DNA of 64,000 nt from an uncultured Dokdonia sp. (GTDB taxonomy: Bacteria > Bacteroidota > Bacteroidia > Flavobacteriales > Flavobacteriaceae): assembly GCF_947492535.1 (NCBI RefSeq), contig NZ_CANLNH010000010.1, positions 1 through 64,000 on the forward strand, given 5' to 3'. This document shows, one piece after another, positions 1 to 8,217 of this stretch. The notes below the pieces were generated by a model, which had not been told where the DNA came from, searched no databases, and saw only the letters and a list, made by a program, of their open reading frames with translations. How positions within the stretch are numbered: position 1 is the first letter of the stretch; each line of letters opens with the position of its first letter. The translations under genes were made by a program, and so were the position numbers.

Positions 1-310
1 GGCATAAAGAAAGCCAAGCAAGATGTATTATGAATAGAAACCGCTCGTGTGTGATTTCGGTATCATAGTATATGTAGTATACTCGCGACCCCAATTGATT
101 TGGAATTCGTATACGAGATGTTGTTTTGTTGAGTTATGGGCATAAAGAAAGCCAAGCAAGATGTATTATGAATAGAAACCGCTCGTGTGTGATTTCGGTA
201 TCATAGTATATGTAGCATACTCGCGACCCCAATTGATTTGGAATTCGTATATGAGATATTGTTTTGTTGAGTTATGGGCATAAAGAAAGCCAAGCAAGAT
301 GCTTGGCTTT
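1..310. repeat. Tandem 138-bp direct repeat, two full copies and a partial third
   Basis: The motif GGCATAAAGAAAGCCAAGC starts at 1, 139 and 277, giving an exact 138-bp period. Copies 1 and 2 differ only at scattered bases (for example gtagtatac against gtagcatac). The third copy stops after about 25 bases and runs into a perfect hairpin. No ORF of useful length crosses the array, so it does not look like coding repeats although 138 is divisible by three. The array probably continues to the left of the window. It could be a duplicated 3' end of a gene or an array of small transcribed units; I cannot tell which. Confidence 0.85.
286..310. terminator. Perfect hairpin closing the tandem repeat
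   Basis: AAAGCCAAGCA and TGCTTGGCTTT form an 11-bp perfect stem around a 3-base loop (AGA). The left arm belongs to the 138-bp repeat; the right arm is unique. It fits the terminator of a rightward gene lying left of the window, with the terminator's left arm copied in each repeat unit. Confidence 0.6.
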
Positions 311-800
311 CACCCCAAATCATAATTGATTATTTAAAAGTCAATTACAACAGTCTTAAATGTCTTTTGCCTCTAGGGCGTCTGCAAATATAATAGAAAA
401 TTATAAAATACTCATTATTAGAGCTTGATTATCTTTAGTTACGTGTTATTTATATCATAACGACGGTTTTTCAGTAATCGTATTTTTTTGATATAATTTT
501 TTACTTGTTAATATTTAATTGTTTGATTTATAGGATTTTACGAGGCGTAATTTTTTTTCAAAATGAAATTTAAAATCCAATTTATATTTTTTGAATTTTT
601 TTTATTTCATGGCTAAAATACAAGTTTTTAACTATTTACCATAGCGAAAAAATGTTTTTAATTTTAAATTATGAGATAAATCAGCGCTTTTTTAGCTAAG
701 AGTTCTTTACAGCGATTATTCTTGTAGTTTTATCTGAGTGTTTTTTCGCGAAAGCGAAATTATGTTAAAAATAAATTATTTATATTTTTCTATAAAATAC
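311..800. other. AT-rich non-coding stretch
   Basis: No convincing ORF on either strand. The stretch is very A+T rich with long T runs and holds one copy of the iterated palindrome core at 744-753. It lies downstream of the leftward glycosylasparaginase gene. I see no clear RNA gene. Confidence 0.5.
744..756. repeat. Iterated palindrome TTTCGCGAAAGCG, copy 1
   Basis: Core TTTCGCGAAA with the right-hand GCG kept and the left arm degenerate (TTT instead of CGC). Intergenic, 45 bp past the 3' end of the glycosylasparaginase gene. One of 12 copies in the window. Confidence 0.75.
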
Positions 801-1805
801 TTATGATTTATTAAAATAATCAGATTTGATGTTTTCTGATTTTCCATCTTGGTATTTCATCATCGTAAAGCCATCATGTATAGCATAACTTCCTGTTTCT
901 CCATTTTTATTCATGGCGATATACGCTACTTGAAAATCTTTATAACGGTCTCCTTTCTTAACGATTCGGTGTATTGCTTCTTCACATGCTTTTTGAGGAG
1001 ACATGCCATTGCGCATTAATTCGACGACTAAAAAGCTTCCAACAGTTTTTAAAACTTCTTCCCCCATACCTGTTGCTACAGCAGCTCCTACTTCATTATC
1101 TACAAAAAGACCAGAGCCAATAATAGGGGAGTCTCCTACTCGTCCTTTCATTTTGTATCCTAATCCTGACGTGGTACAAACCCCAGCTATTTCTCCAGAT
1201 GTATCCATAGCTAGCATACCTATAGTGTCATGGTTTTCTACATTTATGGCAGGTTGATAATTACTTGTTTTCAACCATTCTTTCCATGCTTTTTCAGAAG
1301 CAGGAGTTAGTAGTTTTTGTTTTTTAAAACCTTGCGTATATGCAAATTCTTCAGCTCCTTTACTCGCCATGATTACATGTGGAGTATCTTCCATGACTTT
1401 GCGTGCTAATGCTGCTACATGTACAATATTTTCTACAGCAACTACAGCTCCATAATCTCCATCTGGAGACATGACACAGGCATCTAAGGTAACATTGCCT
1501 TCTCTATCTGGTGTAGCACCTATACCTACTGTAGTGTTTTCTTCATTTGCTTCTTCTACAGCAACACCATCTATAATAGCATCTAGTGCGGGTTTGCCTT
1601 TCGCAAGTAATTCTCCAGAAGCCGTATTTGCACTTTCAGTGTCCCAGGTACTTATAGAGATATAGTTCGGTTTTGAAAGAGTAGTCGCTGTGTTGGATGC
1701 TTTAGTACTTGTAGTATTAGCTTCTTTACAACTTATTGCCGAAACACCTGTAGCAATGCCTGCTCCAGTGAGTGCTGTATTTTGTATGAATTTCCTTCTA
1801 TTCAT
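801..1805 (-). CDS. N4-(beta-N-acetylglucosaminyl)-L-asparaginase (glycosylasparaginase)
   Basis: Ntn-hydrolase that cleaves the GlcNAc-Asn bond in degradation of N-linked glycopeptides; the classic bacterial enzyme is the periplasmic one of Elizabethkingia (Flavobacterium) meningosepticum. The 334-residue product starts with an Arg-Arg signal (NRRKF, hydrophobic stretch, then a Cys near residue 26), suggesting Tat export and possibly lipidation. The autocatalytic nucleophile is in the NHDTIGMLA motif (Thr about 194), followed by GRVGDSPIIGSG and GMGEE, as the family requires. Length is normal. It is leftward, like the neighbouring GH92 mannosidase, and both could serve glycoprotein glycan breakdown; there is a 91-bp gap to the upstream membrane gene. 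Confidence 0.93.
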   Translation of the reverse strand: MNRRKFIQNTALTGAGIATGVSAISCKEANTTSTKASNTATTLSKPNYISISTWDTESANTASGELLAKGKPALDAIIDGVAVEEANEENTTVGIGATPDREGNVTLDACVMSPDGDYGAVVAVENIVHVAALARKVMEDTPHVIMASKGAEEFAYTQGFKKQKLLTPASEKAWKEWLKTSNYQPAINVENHDTIGMLAMDTSGEIAGVCTTSGLGYKMKGRVGDSPIIGSGLFVDNEVGAAVATGMGEEVLKTVGSFLVVELMRNGMSPQKACEEAIHRIVKKGDRYKDFQVAYIAMNKNGETGSYAIHDGFTMMKYQDGKSENIKSDYFNKS

Positions 1806-1896
1806 CTAGTATAGTCTATTTTGATTTCGTTTTTGATTGATTTAGTAGGTATTTCACTTTCGTGAAAACGTATAATGCATATTTAAAATAACTGGA

Positions 1897-2487
1897 TTAA
1901 GATACTACTTTATTCCTTTTTATTTTTTGATGTATCCACTGAAATATAAATACATATCCCATAAATAATCCTAGTTTTAAAATAAGATGTAGTGGCCAGT
2001 ATGGAATAGTATTTAAAATATTTCCTATGTTTAAATCTGACCAACCACTTGGTAAGTAATCTCTGTGTATTGTTATGATAAATATAGTGTATTGTTCAAA
2101 AGTGATTAAGAAGAATGGAATTGCAATAAGTCTAATGGGTATATTTTTACGCACCCGCTTAAAGCGAAAAGGCTGTGTGATAAACAACCATGAGAAAATC
2201 ATAAGCCAGTACATCCAGGCATACGGACCTGTTGCTCTATTCGTAATCGCATATTCATTATTTGGATCTCCTATGACTAGAAAAAGATATGCGTATGATA
2301 GAAGAATAGTTGCTGTATATACGATTCCAGAAACTATAATAAAACGACAAGCTGCTTCATCAAATTTTAATACAGCATCTTTTATTTTTGGAATAAAACG
2401 TCCTATTAATAACGGAATAGTAAATACTCCAAAAGAACTAAAAATGTCAGTTCTAAAGAATTCTAATACGACCCTAAAGGCTTCCAT
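1897..2487 (-). CDS. Multi-spanning membrane protein of unknown function
   Basis: 196 residues with about five hydrophobic segments and no motif I recognise. The ATG overlaps the stop codon of the upstream GH92 gene by one base (TAATG), so the two are almost certainly co-transcribed and translationally coupled. An inner-membrane role linked to the mannosidase is possible but is inference from the coupling only. The C-terminus ends in a basic tail (HQKIKRNK), consistent with a cytoplasmic end. Confidence 0.75.
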   Translation of the reverse strand: MEAFRVVLEFFRTDIFSSFGVFTIPLLIGRFIPKIKDAVLKFDEAACRFIIVSGIVYTATILLSYAYLFLVIGDPNNEYAITNRATGPYAWMYWLMIFSWLFITQPFRFKRVRKNIPIRLIAIPFFLITFEQYTIFIITIHRDYLPSGWSDLNIGNILNTIPYWPLHLILKLGLFMGYVFIFQWIHQKIKRNKVVS

Positions 2488-5399
2488 TACTTTATCGCAA
2501 TTTCATCTACAAAGACCCAACTTCTTCCTTCATAAGGATGTCCTTTATGCCAAGTTGGAACAGGGCCTAGTGTTTTTGCAATGAGTTTTACATACCGAAT
2601 GTTAGAGCGTTTTCCCTCCCCTTTAATGGTTTTGATAGCAACTTTGTCTGTTGGTGTTGGTGTAGCTATCGCCTGACTTTTATAGGGTTTGAAATTCTTG
2701 CCGTCTGAAGAGACTAGTAATTCAACTTCTGTTGGGAAGAAAATCCAACTTCCTTGATCTTCTAAAAAATTGGTTTCTATAGATGTAATATCTTGGTTTT
2801 TTCCTAAGTCAACGGTAGCGATTACATCTCTATCATGATACCCTTGCCAAGTACCTGTTCGGAAATTAGCGGTGCCTCGTATACCATCGATGAGTGCGTC
2901 ATTACCTCCTGCATTATATGCATTTGCATATTCGGCATCTAGTTGTATAGATAGGTTTTCATCTATTTTATAAAAATCAGTTTTGATGGTGACACTTTTT
3001 TGTCCTTCTTTTTCTGAGTAGGTATGGAGCGTTGTAGGCTCTGTAAGAATAATAGGAGCCTCATATTTTTGAAACGTATCTCCAGAAGTACTATAAAAGA
3101 TGGTGGTTTCTTTTTCGCCAGTGCCTAATACAACTTCTGTTTGTTTTTTAAAGGCAATATCTCCTTTGGCAATAAACGGAACAGGAACAATGAGTGATTC
3201 TTTAATTTCAGTACTTGGGATATGTGCATCATCTGTCGCCCAATCAGAAGGCTGTGATGTCATTTCAAATACTAATGATCCTCCTTTTGTAATATCTTCA
3301 TGTGTGATGTATGAATATGGATGTGCTTCTCCGTTTAATTTCGCGGAAGCGATATAGATATTGTCGTCAGAAAGATTATTGGCTTGTACGGTAAATGTAT
3401 TTCCATTTTCAAGGTTGATAGAAGCTTTATCAAATAAGGGAGCTCCAATAATGTATTGATTACTTGCGGGAGTCACGGTATAAAAGCCCATACTACTTAA
3501 TACATACCATGCGCTCATTTGACCACAATCCTCATTTCCAGAAACACCATCAGGTTCATTTTTGTAGAGTGTGGTTAAAATCTCGCGTACCTTTTCTTGT
3601 GTTTTATGGGGTTTGTTTATGAAGTTGTACAAATACGCCATATGATGACTAGGTTCATTACCATGTGCATATTGCCCGATAAGCCCTGTGATATCTGCTT
3701 GATCACGTCCTGAAGTTTGTGACTCTGCAGTAAACAATTCATCTAGTTGTGATTCTAAAGCCTCTTTTCCTCCAATTAAGTTTGTAAACCCTGTAATATC
3801 TTGCGGTACATAAAAACTATATTGCCACGCATTTGCTTCCGTATAATTGAAATTAACTTCAAAAGGATCAAAAGGAGAGAACCACGTATTACGCACACGA
3901 CCACGCATAAATTTACTGCTTGGATCAAAGGTGTTTTTATAATATTGAGCTCTTTCTATAAACGTAGTATAGGTAGCCATATCTCCTTTCGATTTTGCCA
4001 TTTGAGCAATCGTCCAATCGTCATAGGCATACTCTAACGTTTTTGAAACTGATTCAGATTCTTCTTCTACAGGGATATATCCAAATTCTTTATAAGCTTC
4101 AAGTCCTAAATGATCTCTCGTAGCACTGTGTAAAACTGCTTCTAATGCTTTGTCAGTGTCATAGCCTCGTATACCTTTCATATACGCATCTGCAATCACA
4201 GGAACACCATGATATCCAATCATACAACCTGTGTAATTTGCTGAGAGATCCCACATAGGTAAAATACCTCCTTCATCATATTTTGCAAGAAATGTATTGA
4301 TGAAATCATTGGTGCGATCTTCTTCAATGATTGTATATAATGGGTGTGCTGCTCTGTAAGTATCCCATAAAGAAAAAACGGTATAATAATCAAAATCTGA
4401 AGTCTCGTGAATTTCTTGATCTATACCGCGATATCTTCCGTCTACATCTTGATAGATGTTAGGCGCAATCATCGTATGATATAAGGCGCTGTAAAAATTG
4501 GTTTTATTATCTAGATGCGCATCTTCTATCACTATTTTAGAAAGTTGTTCCTCCCAAGTGGTTTGTGCTTCTTGTCGTATTTGATCAAAGGATTTAGAAC
4601 CTATTTCTGTTTCTAGATTTCTTTTTGCACCTGCTTCATCTACGGCCGATATTCCCACAGAAACATAAATAGGTTCGTTATTCGGATTATCGAGTAGCAA
4701 TGCCAATTTTGTTGGTGTGTCTGCAGTATTAGGAGTCGCTTTAAATGGATGTGATGTCTTTAGGTAGTAATATAGTTTTTGTTCTTTCGCCCAAGATTCT
4801 GAAAATCGATGACCACTTATTTCAGTATCAGAAAGGATGTTGATACTACCGTCTAATAGGATATCTCTATGTTCAATATCCAGTATGATATGTTGGTTAT
4901 CCGCTTTCGCGAAAGCGTACTTATGCATTCCCGCTCTTTGCGTAACAGTAAGCGCAACGTCAATATTTGTACTATCTAAATGCACTTCATAATACCCAGG
5001 GCTTGATTTTTCATTGTCATGCGAAAAAGGAGCACGGTATCCTGGTTGTCCATCAGCGCCATTATGGAAGTTTACAGACGTTGTAGGCATTAATAAGATA
5101 TCTCCATAATCTAAAATTCCTGTACCACTTAGATGCGTATGACTAAATCCATAGATATACGTATCGTCATAATGATATCCAGAGCAGCCATCCCAACCTT
5201 CTAGCCGTGTATCTGGGCTTAATTGCATCATTCCAAAAGGCATGGTCGCCCCTGGGTAGGTGTGCCCATGACCGCCTGTACCAATAAATGTGTTTACATA
5301 ACTGGTTAATGGTTGCGTTACTGCGGCTACAGTAATGGTCTCTTTTTTACAACTAAAAGAAAGACTAATAACGAAAAGAAGTAGGATTTTAAAACGCAT
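2487..5399 (-). CDS. GH92-family alpha-mannosidase lipoprotein
   Basis: 970 residues. It starts with a lipoprotein signal (SLSFSC then KKE), so it should be anchored in an envelope membrane. GH92 hallmarks follow near the start: GTGGHGHTYPGATMPFGM and LSPDTR, then YTVFSLWDTYRAAHPL and the GNEDCGQMSAWY segment typical of the (alpha/alpha)6 barrel. The C-terminal third holds a chitobiase-like or Fn3-like domain and a discoidin-like F5/8 domain (FRTGTWQGY, DLGKNQDI, VELLVSSDGKNF) probably binding glycan. GH92 enzymes are calcium-dependent exo-alpha-mannosidases acting on N-glycans. An iterated palindrome is embedded at 4902-4917 and reads YAFAKAD. It is coupled to the membrane gene downstream. 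Confidence 0.93.
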   Translation of the reverse strand: MRFKILLLFVISLSFSCKKETITVAAVTQPLTSYVNTFIGTGGHGHTYPGATMPFGMMQLSPDTRLEGWDGCSGYHYDDTYIYGFSHTHLSGTGILDYGDILLMPTTSVNFHNGADGQPGYRAPFSHDNEKSSPGYYEVHLDSTNIDVALTVTQRAGMHKYAFAKADNQHIILDIEHRDILLDGSINILSDTEISGHRFSESWAKEQKLYYYLKTSHPFKATPNTADTPTKLALLLDNPNNEPIYVSVGISAVDEAGAKRNLETEIGSKSFDQIRQEAQTTWEEQLSKIVIEDAHLDNKTNFYSALYHTMIAPNIYQDVDGRYRGIDQEIHETSDFDYYTVFSLWDTYRAAHPLYTIIEEDRTNDFINTFLAKYDEGGILPMWDLSANYTGCMIGYHGVPVIADAYMKGIRGYDTDKALEAVLHSATRDHLGLEAYKEFGYIPVEEESESVSKTLEYAYDDWTIAQMAKSKGDMATYTTFIERAQYYKNTFDPSSKFMRGRVRNTWFSPFDPFEVNFNYTEANAWQYSFYVPQDITGFTNLIGGKEALESQLDELFTAESQTSGRDQADITGLIGQYAHGNEPSHHMAYLYNFINKPHKTQEKVREILTTLYKNEPDGVSGNEDCGQMSAWYVLSSMGFYTVTPASNQYIIGAPLFDKASINLENGNTFTVQANNLSDDNIYIASAKLNGEAHPYSYITHEDITKGGSLVFEMTSQPSDWATDDAHIPSTEIKESLIVPVPFIAKGDIAFKKQTEVVLGTGEKETTIFYSTSGDTFQKYEAPIILTEPTTLHTYSEKEGQKSVTIKTDFYKIDENLSIQLDAEYANAYNAGGNDALIDGIRGTANFRTGTWQGYHDRDVIATVDLGKNQDITSIETNFLEDQGSWIFFPTEVELLVSSDGKNFKPYKSQAIATPTPTDKVAIKTIKGEGKRSNIRYVKLIAKTLGPVPTWHKGHPYEGRSWVFVDEIAIK
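3339..3351. repeat. Decayed iterated palindrome (one mismatch)
   Basis: TTTCGCGGAAGCG inside the GH92 gene differs from the recurrent TTTCGCGAAAGCG by one base. It may be an old copy that has drifted, or chance. Confidence 0.4.
4902..4917. repeat. Iterated palindrome, copy 2 (inside the GH92 gene)
   Basis: CGCTTTCGCGAAAGCG, a perfect 16-base palindrome. On the coding (minus) strand it is read Tyr-Ala-Phe-Ala-Lys-Ala-Asp, a different frame from the copies that encode FRES or LSRK. Confidence 0.9.
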
Positions 5400-5523
5400 A
5401 TATGAAAAATTTAAAGTCTGAAAGATACAGAAAAGATTAAGCTTTTATAAGTGCATTAAAAACAGATGTAAATATGTCTTTTTTGATATGTTAGTTCCTC
5501 TTTATTTTATGTACTTTCGAGAT

Positions 5524-6249
5524 ATGTTATTAGAAATTTGTGCAAATTCATATCAATCTGCAATTGCTGCTCAAAAAGCAGGAGCACAACGTATAGAGTT
5601 GTGTAGCGAACTCGCTTTAGGGGGTATTACACCAAGTCATGGTTTAATAGAAAAAGTAGTGACAGATTTAGAAATACCCGTGTATGTATTAATACGTCCT
5701 CGTAGTGGAGATTTCACCTATTATGATGATGAGTTTGATGTCATGTTACGTGATATCGCATTCTGTAGAAATATTAAAGTAGCAGGTGTAGTTTCTGGAG
5801 TACTGCAATCAGACCTTACGATAGATGAAGAGCGTACGCAAACACTCGTAGATGCATCCGGAGGGATGACATTTACATTTCATCGTGCTTTTGATTGGAC
5901 ACCCAATGCCATGGAATCACTTAAAACATTACAGAAAATAGGCGTAGATCGGATTCTTACTTCTGGACAATCTGATACAGCACTTTCAGGTCTGTTTGTG
6001 CTTAAAATGCTATTAGAAAAATCCAATAACAAACCAGTTATATTGCCAGGAGGTGGGATACGACCTTCTAATATAGGACAGTTTATTGCCGCTGGATTTA
6101 AGGAAATACATGCTTCGGCAAGTAATACGATTGAAAGTCTTGAAGGCGCTTTTCCTATGCATAACTTACAAGCAGTACAGCAAGATTTACAAACCTATTC
6201 AGATCCTGAAAAAATAAAGGAACTTTTAGAAGCGATGTATAATTCGTAA
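5524..6249 (+). CDS. cutC: CutC family protein
   Basis: A TIM-barrel protein of about 241 residues. Family signatures are visible: LLEICANSYQSAIAAQKAGA, RIELCSELALGGITPS, VLIRPRSGDF, FHRAFDW, ILTSGQ and LPGGGI. CutC was described as a copper-homeostasis protein, but its biochemical role is unsettled. I start it at 5524 rather than at upstream in-frame ATGs (5488, 5509) because the family begins LEICANS and because a -7-like TACTTTCG lies just upstream, so the longer versions would run into the promoter. Convergent with lepA. Confidence 0.9.
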   Translation: MLLEICANSYQSAIAAQKAGAQRIELCSELALGGITPSHGLIEKVVTDLEIPVYVLIRPRSGDFTYYDDEFDVMLRDIAFCRNIKVAGVVSGVLQSDLTIDEERTQTLVDASGGMTFTFHRAFDWTPNAMESLKTLQKIGVDRILTSGQSDTALSGLFVLKMLLEKSNNKPVILPGGGIRPSNIGQFIAAGFKEIHASASNTIESLEGAFPMHNLQAVQQDLQTYSDPEKIKELLEAMYNS

Positions 6250-6272
6250 TAGAAACTTAAGCTTACCTTAAG

Positions 6273-6300
6273 AGTTGAATGATGATTTAGTCATTCAACT
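6273..6300. terminator. Hairpin between convergent cutC and lepA
   Basis: AGTTGAATGA and TCATTCAACT form a perfect 10-bp stem with an 8-base loop. It overlaps the last codons of lepA and lacks a strong T tract, so it may be a weak bidirectional terminator or only a stabilising 3' hairpin. Confidence 0.4.
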
Positions 6301-8083
6301 TCAGTACAGCCATAAATGCTTCCTGAGGGATTTCTACATTTCCAACAGCACGCATACGTTTCTTTCCTTTTTTCTGCTTTTCTAAAAGTTTACGCTTTCG
6401 CGAAATATCACCACCGTAACATTTAGCGGTTACATCTTTACGAAGTGCTTTTACAGTTTCACGCGAAATAATCTTAGCACCAATAGCCGCTTGAATTGGA
6501 ATATCAAATTGCTGACGCGGGATTAATTGACGTAATTTTTCACACATCTTCTTTCCTATGTCATAGGCATTGTCTTGGTGTAATAATGCAGATAATGCAT
6601 CTACAGGTTGACCATTCAGAAGGACATCTACTTTTACAAGTTTAGATGCACGCATTCCTATAGGTGAATAATCAAAAGAAGCATATCCTTTAGATACTGT
6701 TTTTAAACGATCATAAAAATCAAAAACAATCTCAGCAAGTGGCATGTCAAATGTGAGCTCGACACGTTCTGGGGTAAGATAGTTTTGATTGGTAATAGTT
6801 CCTCGTTTTTCTATACATAGAGACATTACAGGTCCTACAAAATCAGACTTTGTAATGATAGATGCTTTGATAAAAGGTTCTTCTACACGATTCATCTTAG
6901 ATGGATCAGGAAGATCTGATGGGTTATTTACAAGAATAATCTCATCTGGGTGTTTATGTATAAAAGCGTGGTAGGATACGTTAGGCACCGTAGTAATTAC
7001 GGTCATATCAAATTCACGTTCTAAACGTTCTTGGATAATTTCAAGGTGTAACATACCTAAGAAGCCACAACGGAAACCAAACCCTAAAGCAGCAGAACTT
7101 TCAGGTTCAAAAACCAACGAAGCATCGTTTAATTGTAGTTTCTCCATTGAAGCACGCAACTCTTCGTAATCTTCTGTATCTACAGGATAAATCCCTGCAA
7201 ATACCATAGGCTTTACATCTTCAAAACCTTCAATGGCATTTTGCGTAGGTGTTTTTGCATCTGTAATGGTATCTCCTACTTTTACTTCACGAGCATCTTT
7301 GATTCCTGTAATAAGGTATCCTACGTCTCCTGTATTGATTTCTTTTTTAGGAGCTTGTGTAAGTTTTAATGTTCCTACTTCGTCAGCTCCATAGGTTTTA
7401 CCTGTGGCAACAAATTTTATCTGTTGGTTTTTCTTAATACTTCCATTCAAGACTCTAAAATACGTTTCTACACCTCTAAAAGGATTATAAACTGAATCAA
7501 AAATCAGTGCTTGTAAGGGTTCGTCTGGATTTCCTTTAGGAGCAGGTATGCGTTCTATAACGGCTGCCAAGATTTCTTTAATTCCAATCCCTGTTTTCGC
7601 GGAAGCGGGAATGACTTCTTCGGCATCACATCCTAATAAGTCTACAATATCATCTGTTACTTCTTCGGGACTAGCACTTGGCAAATCCACTTTATTCAGC
7701 ACAGGAATGATTTCAAGGTCATTCTCAAGGGCTAAATATAAATTAGAAATGGTTTGTGCTTGGATACTTTGAGCAGCATCTACAACAAGCAAAGCACCTT
7801 CACAAGCAGCAATACTTCTTGAAACCTCGTAAGAAAAATCCACATGACCTGGAGTATCTATTAAATTAAGAATGTATTCTTCACCTTTATAGGTGTATTC
7901 CATCTGTATGGCATGAGATTTAATGGTAATCCCACGTTCTCTCTCTAAGTCCATACTATCAAGCAATTGCGCCTGCGCCTCGCGTTTAGTAACCGTAGAG
8001 GTTTCATCTAGCAAACGATCTGCTAATGTACTTTTACCGTGGTCAATGTGGGCAATGATGCAAAAATTTCTGATGTTCTTCAT
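6287..8083 (-). CDS. lepA: Elongation factor 4 (LepA)
   Basis: 598 residues, the usual length for the ribosome-associated GTPase EF4, which back-translocates or remodels stalled ribosomes. The G domain starts immediately ([22 protein letters not shown] = G1; [22 protein letters not shown] = G3; NKVDLP = G4), and the LepA-specific C-terminal domain ends in [25 protein letters not shown] partial iterated palindrome at 6391-6405 encodes the ISRKRK part of the CTD, so even this conserved gene carries one. Confidence 0.98.
   Translation of the reverse strand: MKNIRNFCIIAHIDHGKSTLADRLLDETSTVTKREAQAQLLDSMDLERERGITIKSHAIQMEYTYKGEEYILNLIDTPGHVDFSYEVSRSIAACEGALLVVDAAQSIQAQTISNLYLALENDLEIIPVLNKVDLPSASPEEVTDDIVDLLGCDAEEVIPASAKTGIGIKEILAAVIERIPAPKGNPDEPLQALIFDSVYNPFRGVETYFRVLNGSIKKNQQIKFVATGKTYGADEVGTLKLTQAPKKEINTGDVGYLITGIKDAREVKVGDTITDAKTPTQNAIEGFEDVKPMVFAGIYPVDTEDYEELRASMEKLQLNDASLVFEPESSAALGFGFRCGFLGMLHLEIIQERLEREFDMTVITTVPNVSYHAFIHKHPDEIILVNNPSDLPDPSKMNRVEEPFIKASIITKSDFVGPVMSLCIEKRGTITNQNYLTPERVELTFDMPLAEIVFDFYDRLKTVSKGYASFDYSPIGMRASKLVKVDVLLNGQPVDALSALLHQDNAYDIGKKMCEKLRQLIPRQQFDIPIQAAIGAKIISRETVKALRKDVTAKCYGGDISRKRKLLEKQKKGKKRMRAVGNVEIPQEAFMAVLKLND
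6391..6406. repeat. Iterated palindrome, copy 3 (partial, inside lepA)
   Basis: TACGCTTTCGCGAAAT: left arm full length, right arm lacks GCG. On the coding strand it reads ISRKR, in the same frame as the copies at 60013 and 62818. Confidence 0.7.
7594..7607. repeat. Decayed iterated palindrome (one mismatch)
   Basis: TTTTCGCGGAAGCG inside lepA differs from the recurrent element by a single A-to-G change. Possibly coincidental, because this part of LepA (PASAKTG) is functionally constrained. Confidence 0.35.
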
Positions 8084-8198
8084 AATCTATTCCAAGTCAA
8101 TGTGTGCAAATATAGGTCTTCTATTAGCATTTTATAGATAGAAAAATGATTTCGTCGAAAAAACCTTCATAGACACTTCTGAACATATGCTTTTAGAG

Positions 8199-8206
8199 TA
8201 TTTTTG
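8199..8206 (+). promoter_or_regulatory. -7 box of a Bacteroidota promoter
   Basis: TATTTTTG matches TAnnTTTG and lies 12 bp before the ATG of the outer-membrane receptor gene, implying a very short leader. Confidence 0.55.
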
Positions 8207-8217
8207 CAATCTTAATC

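Noticed and set aside
2075-2584. 169-residue rightward ORF
   Set aside because: Antisense to the membrane gene and the end of the GH92 gene, with no domain; its low stop density follows from the gene on the other strand.
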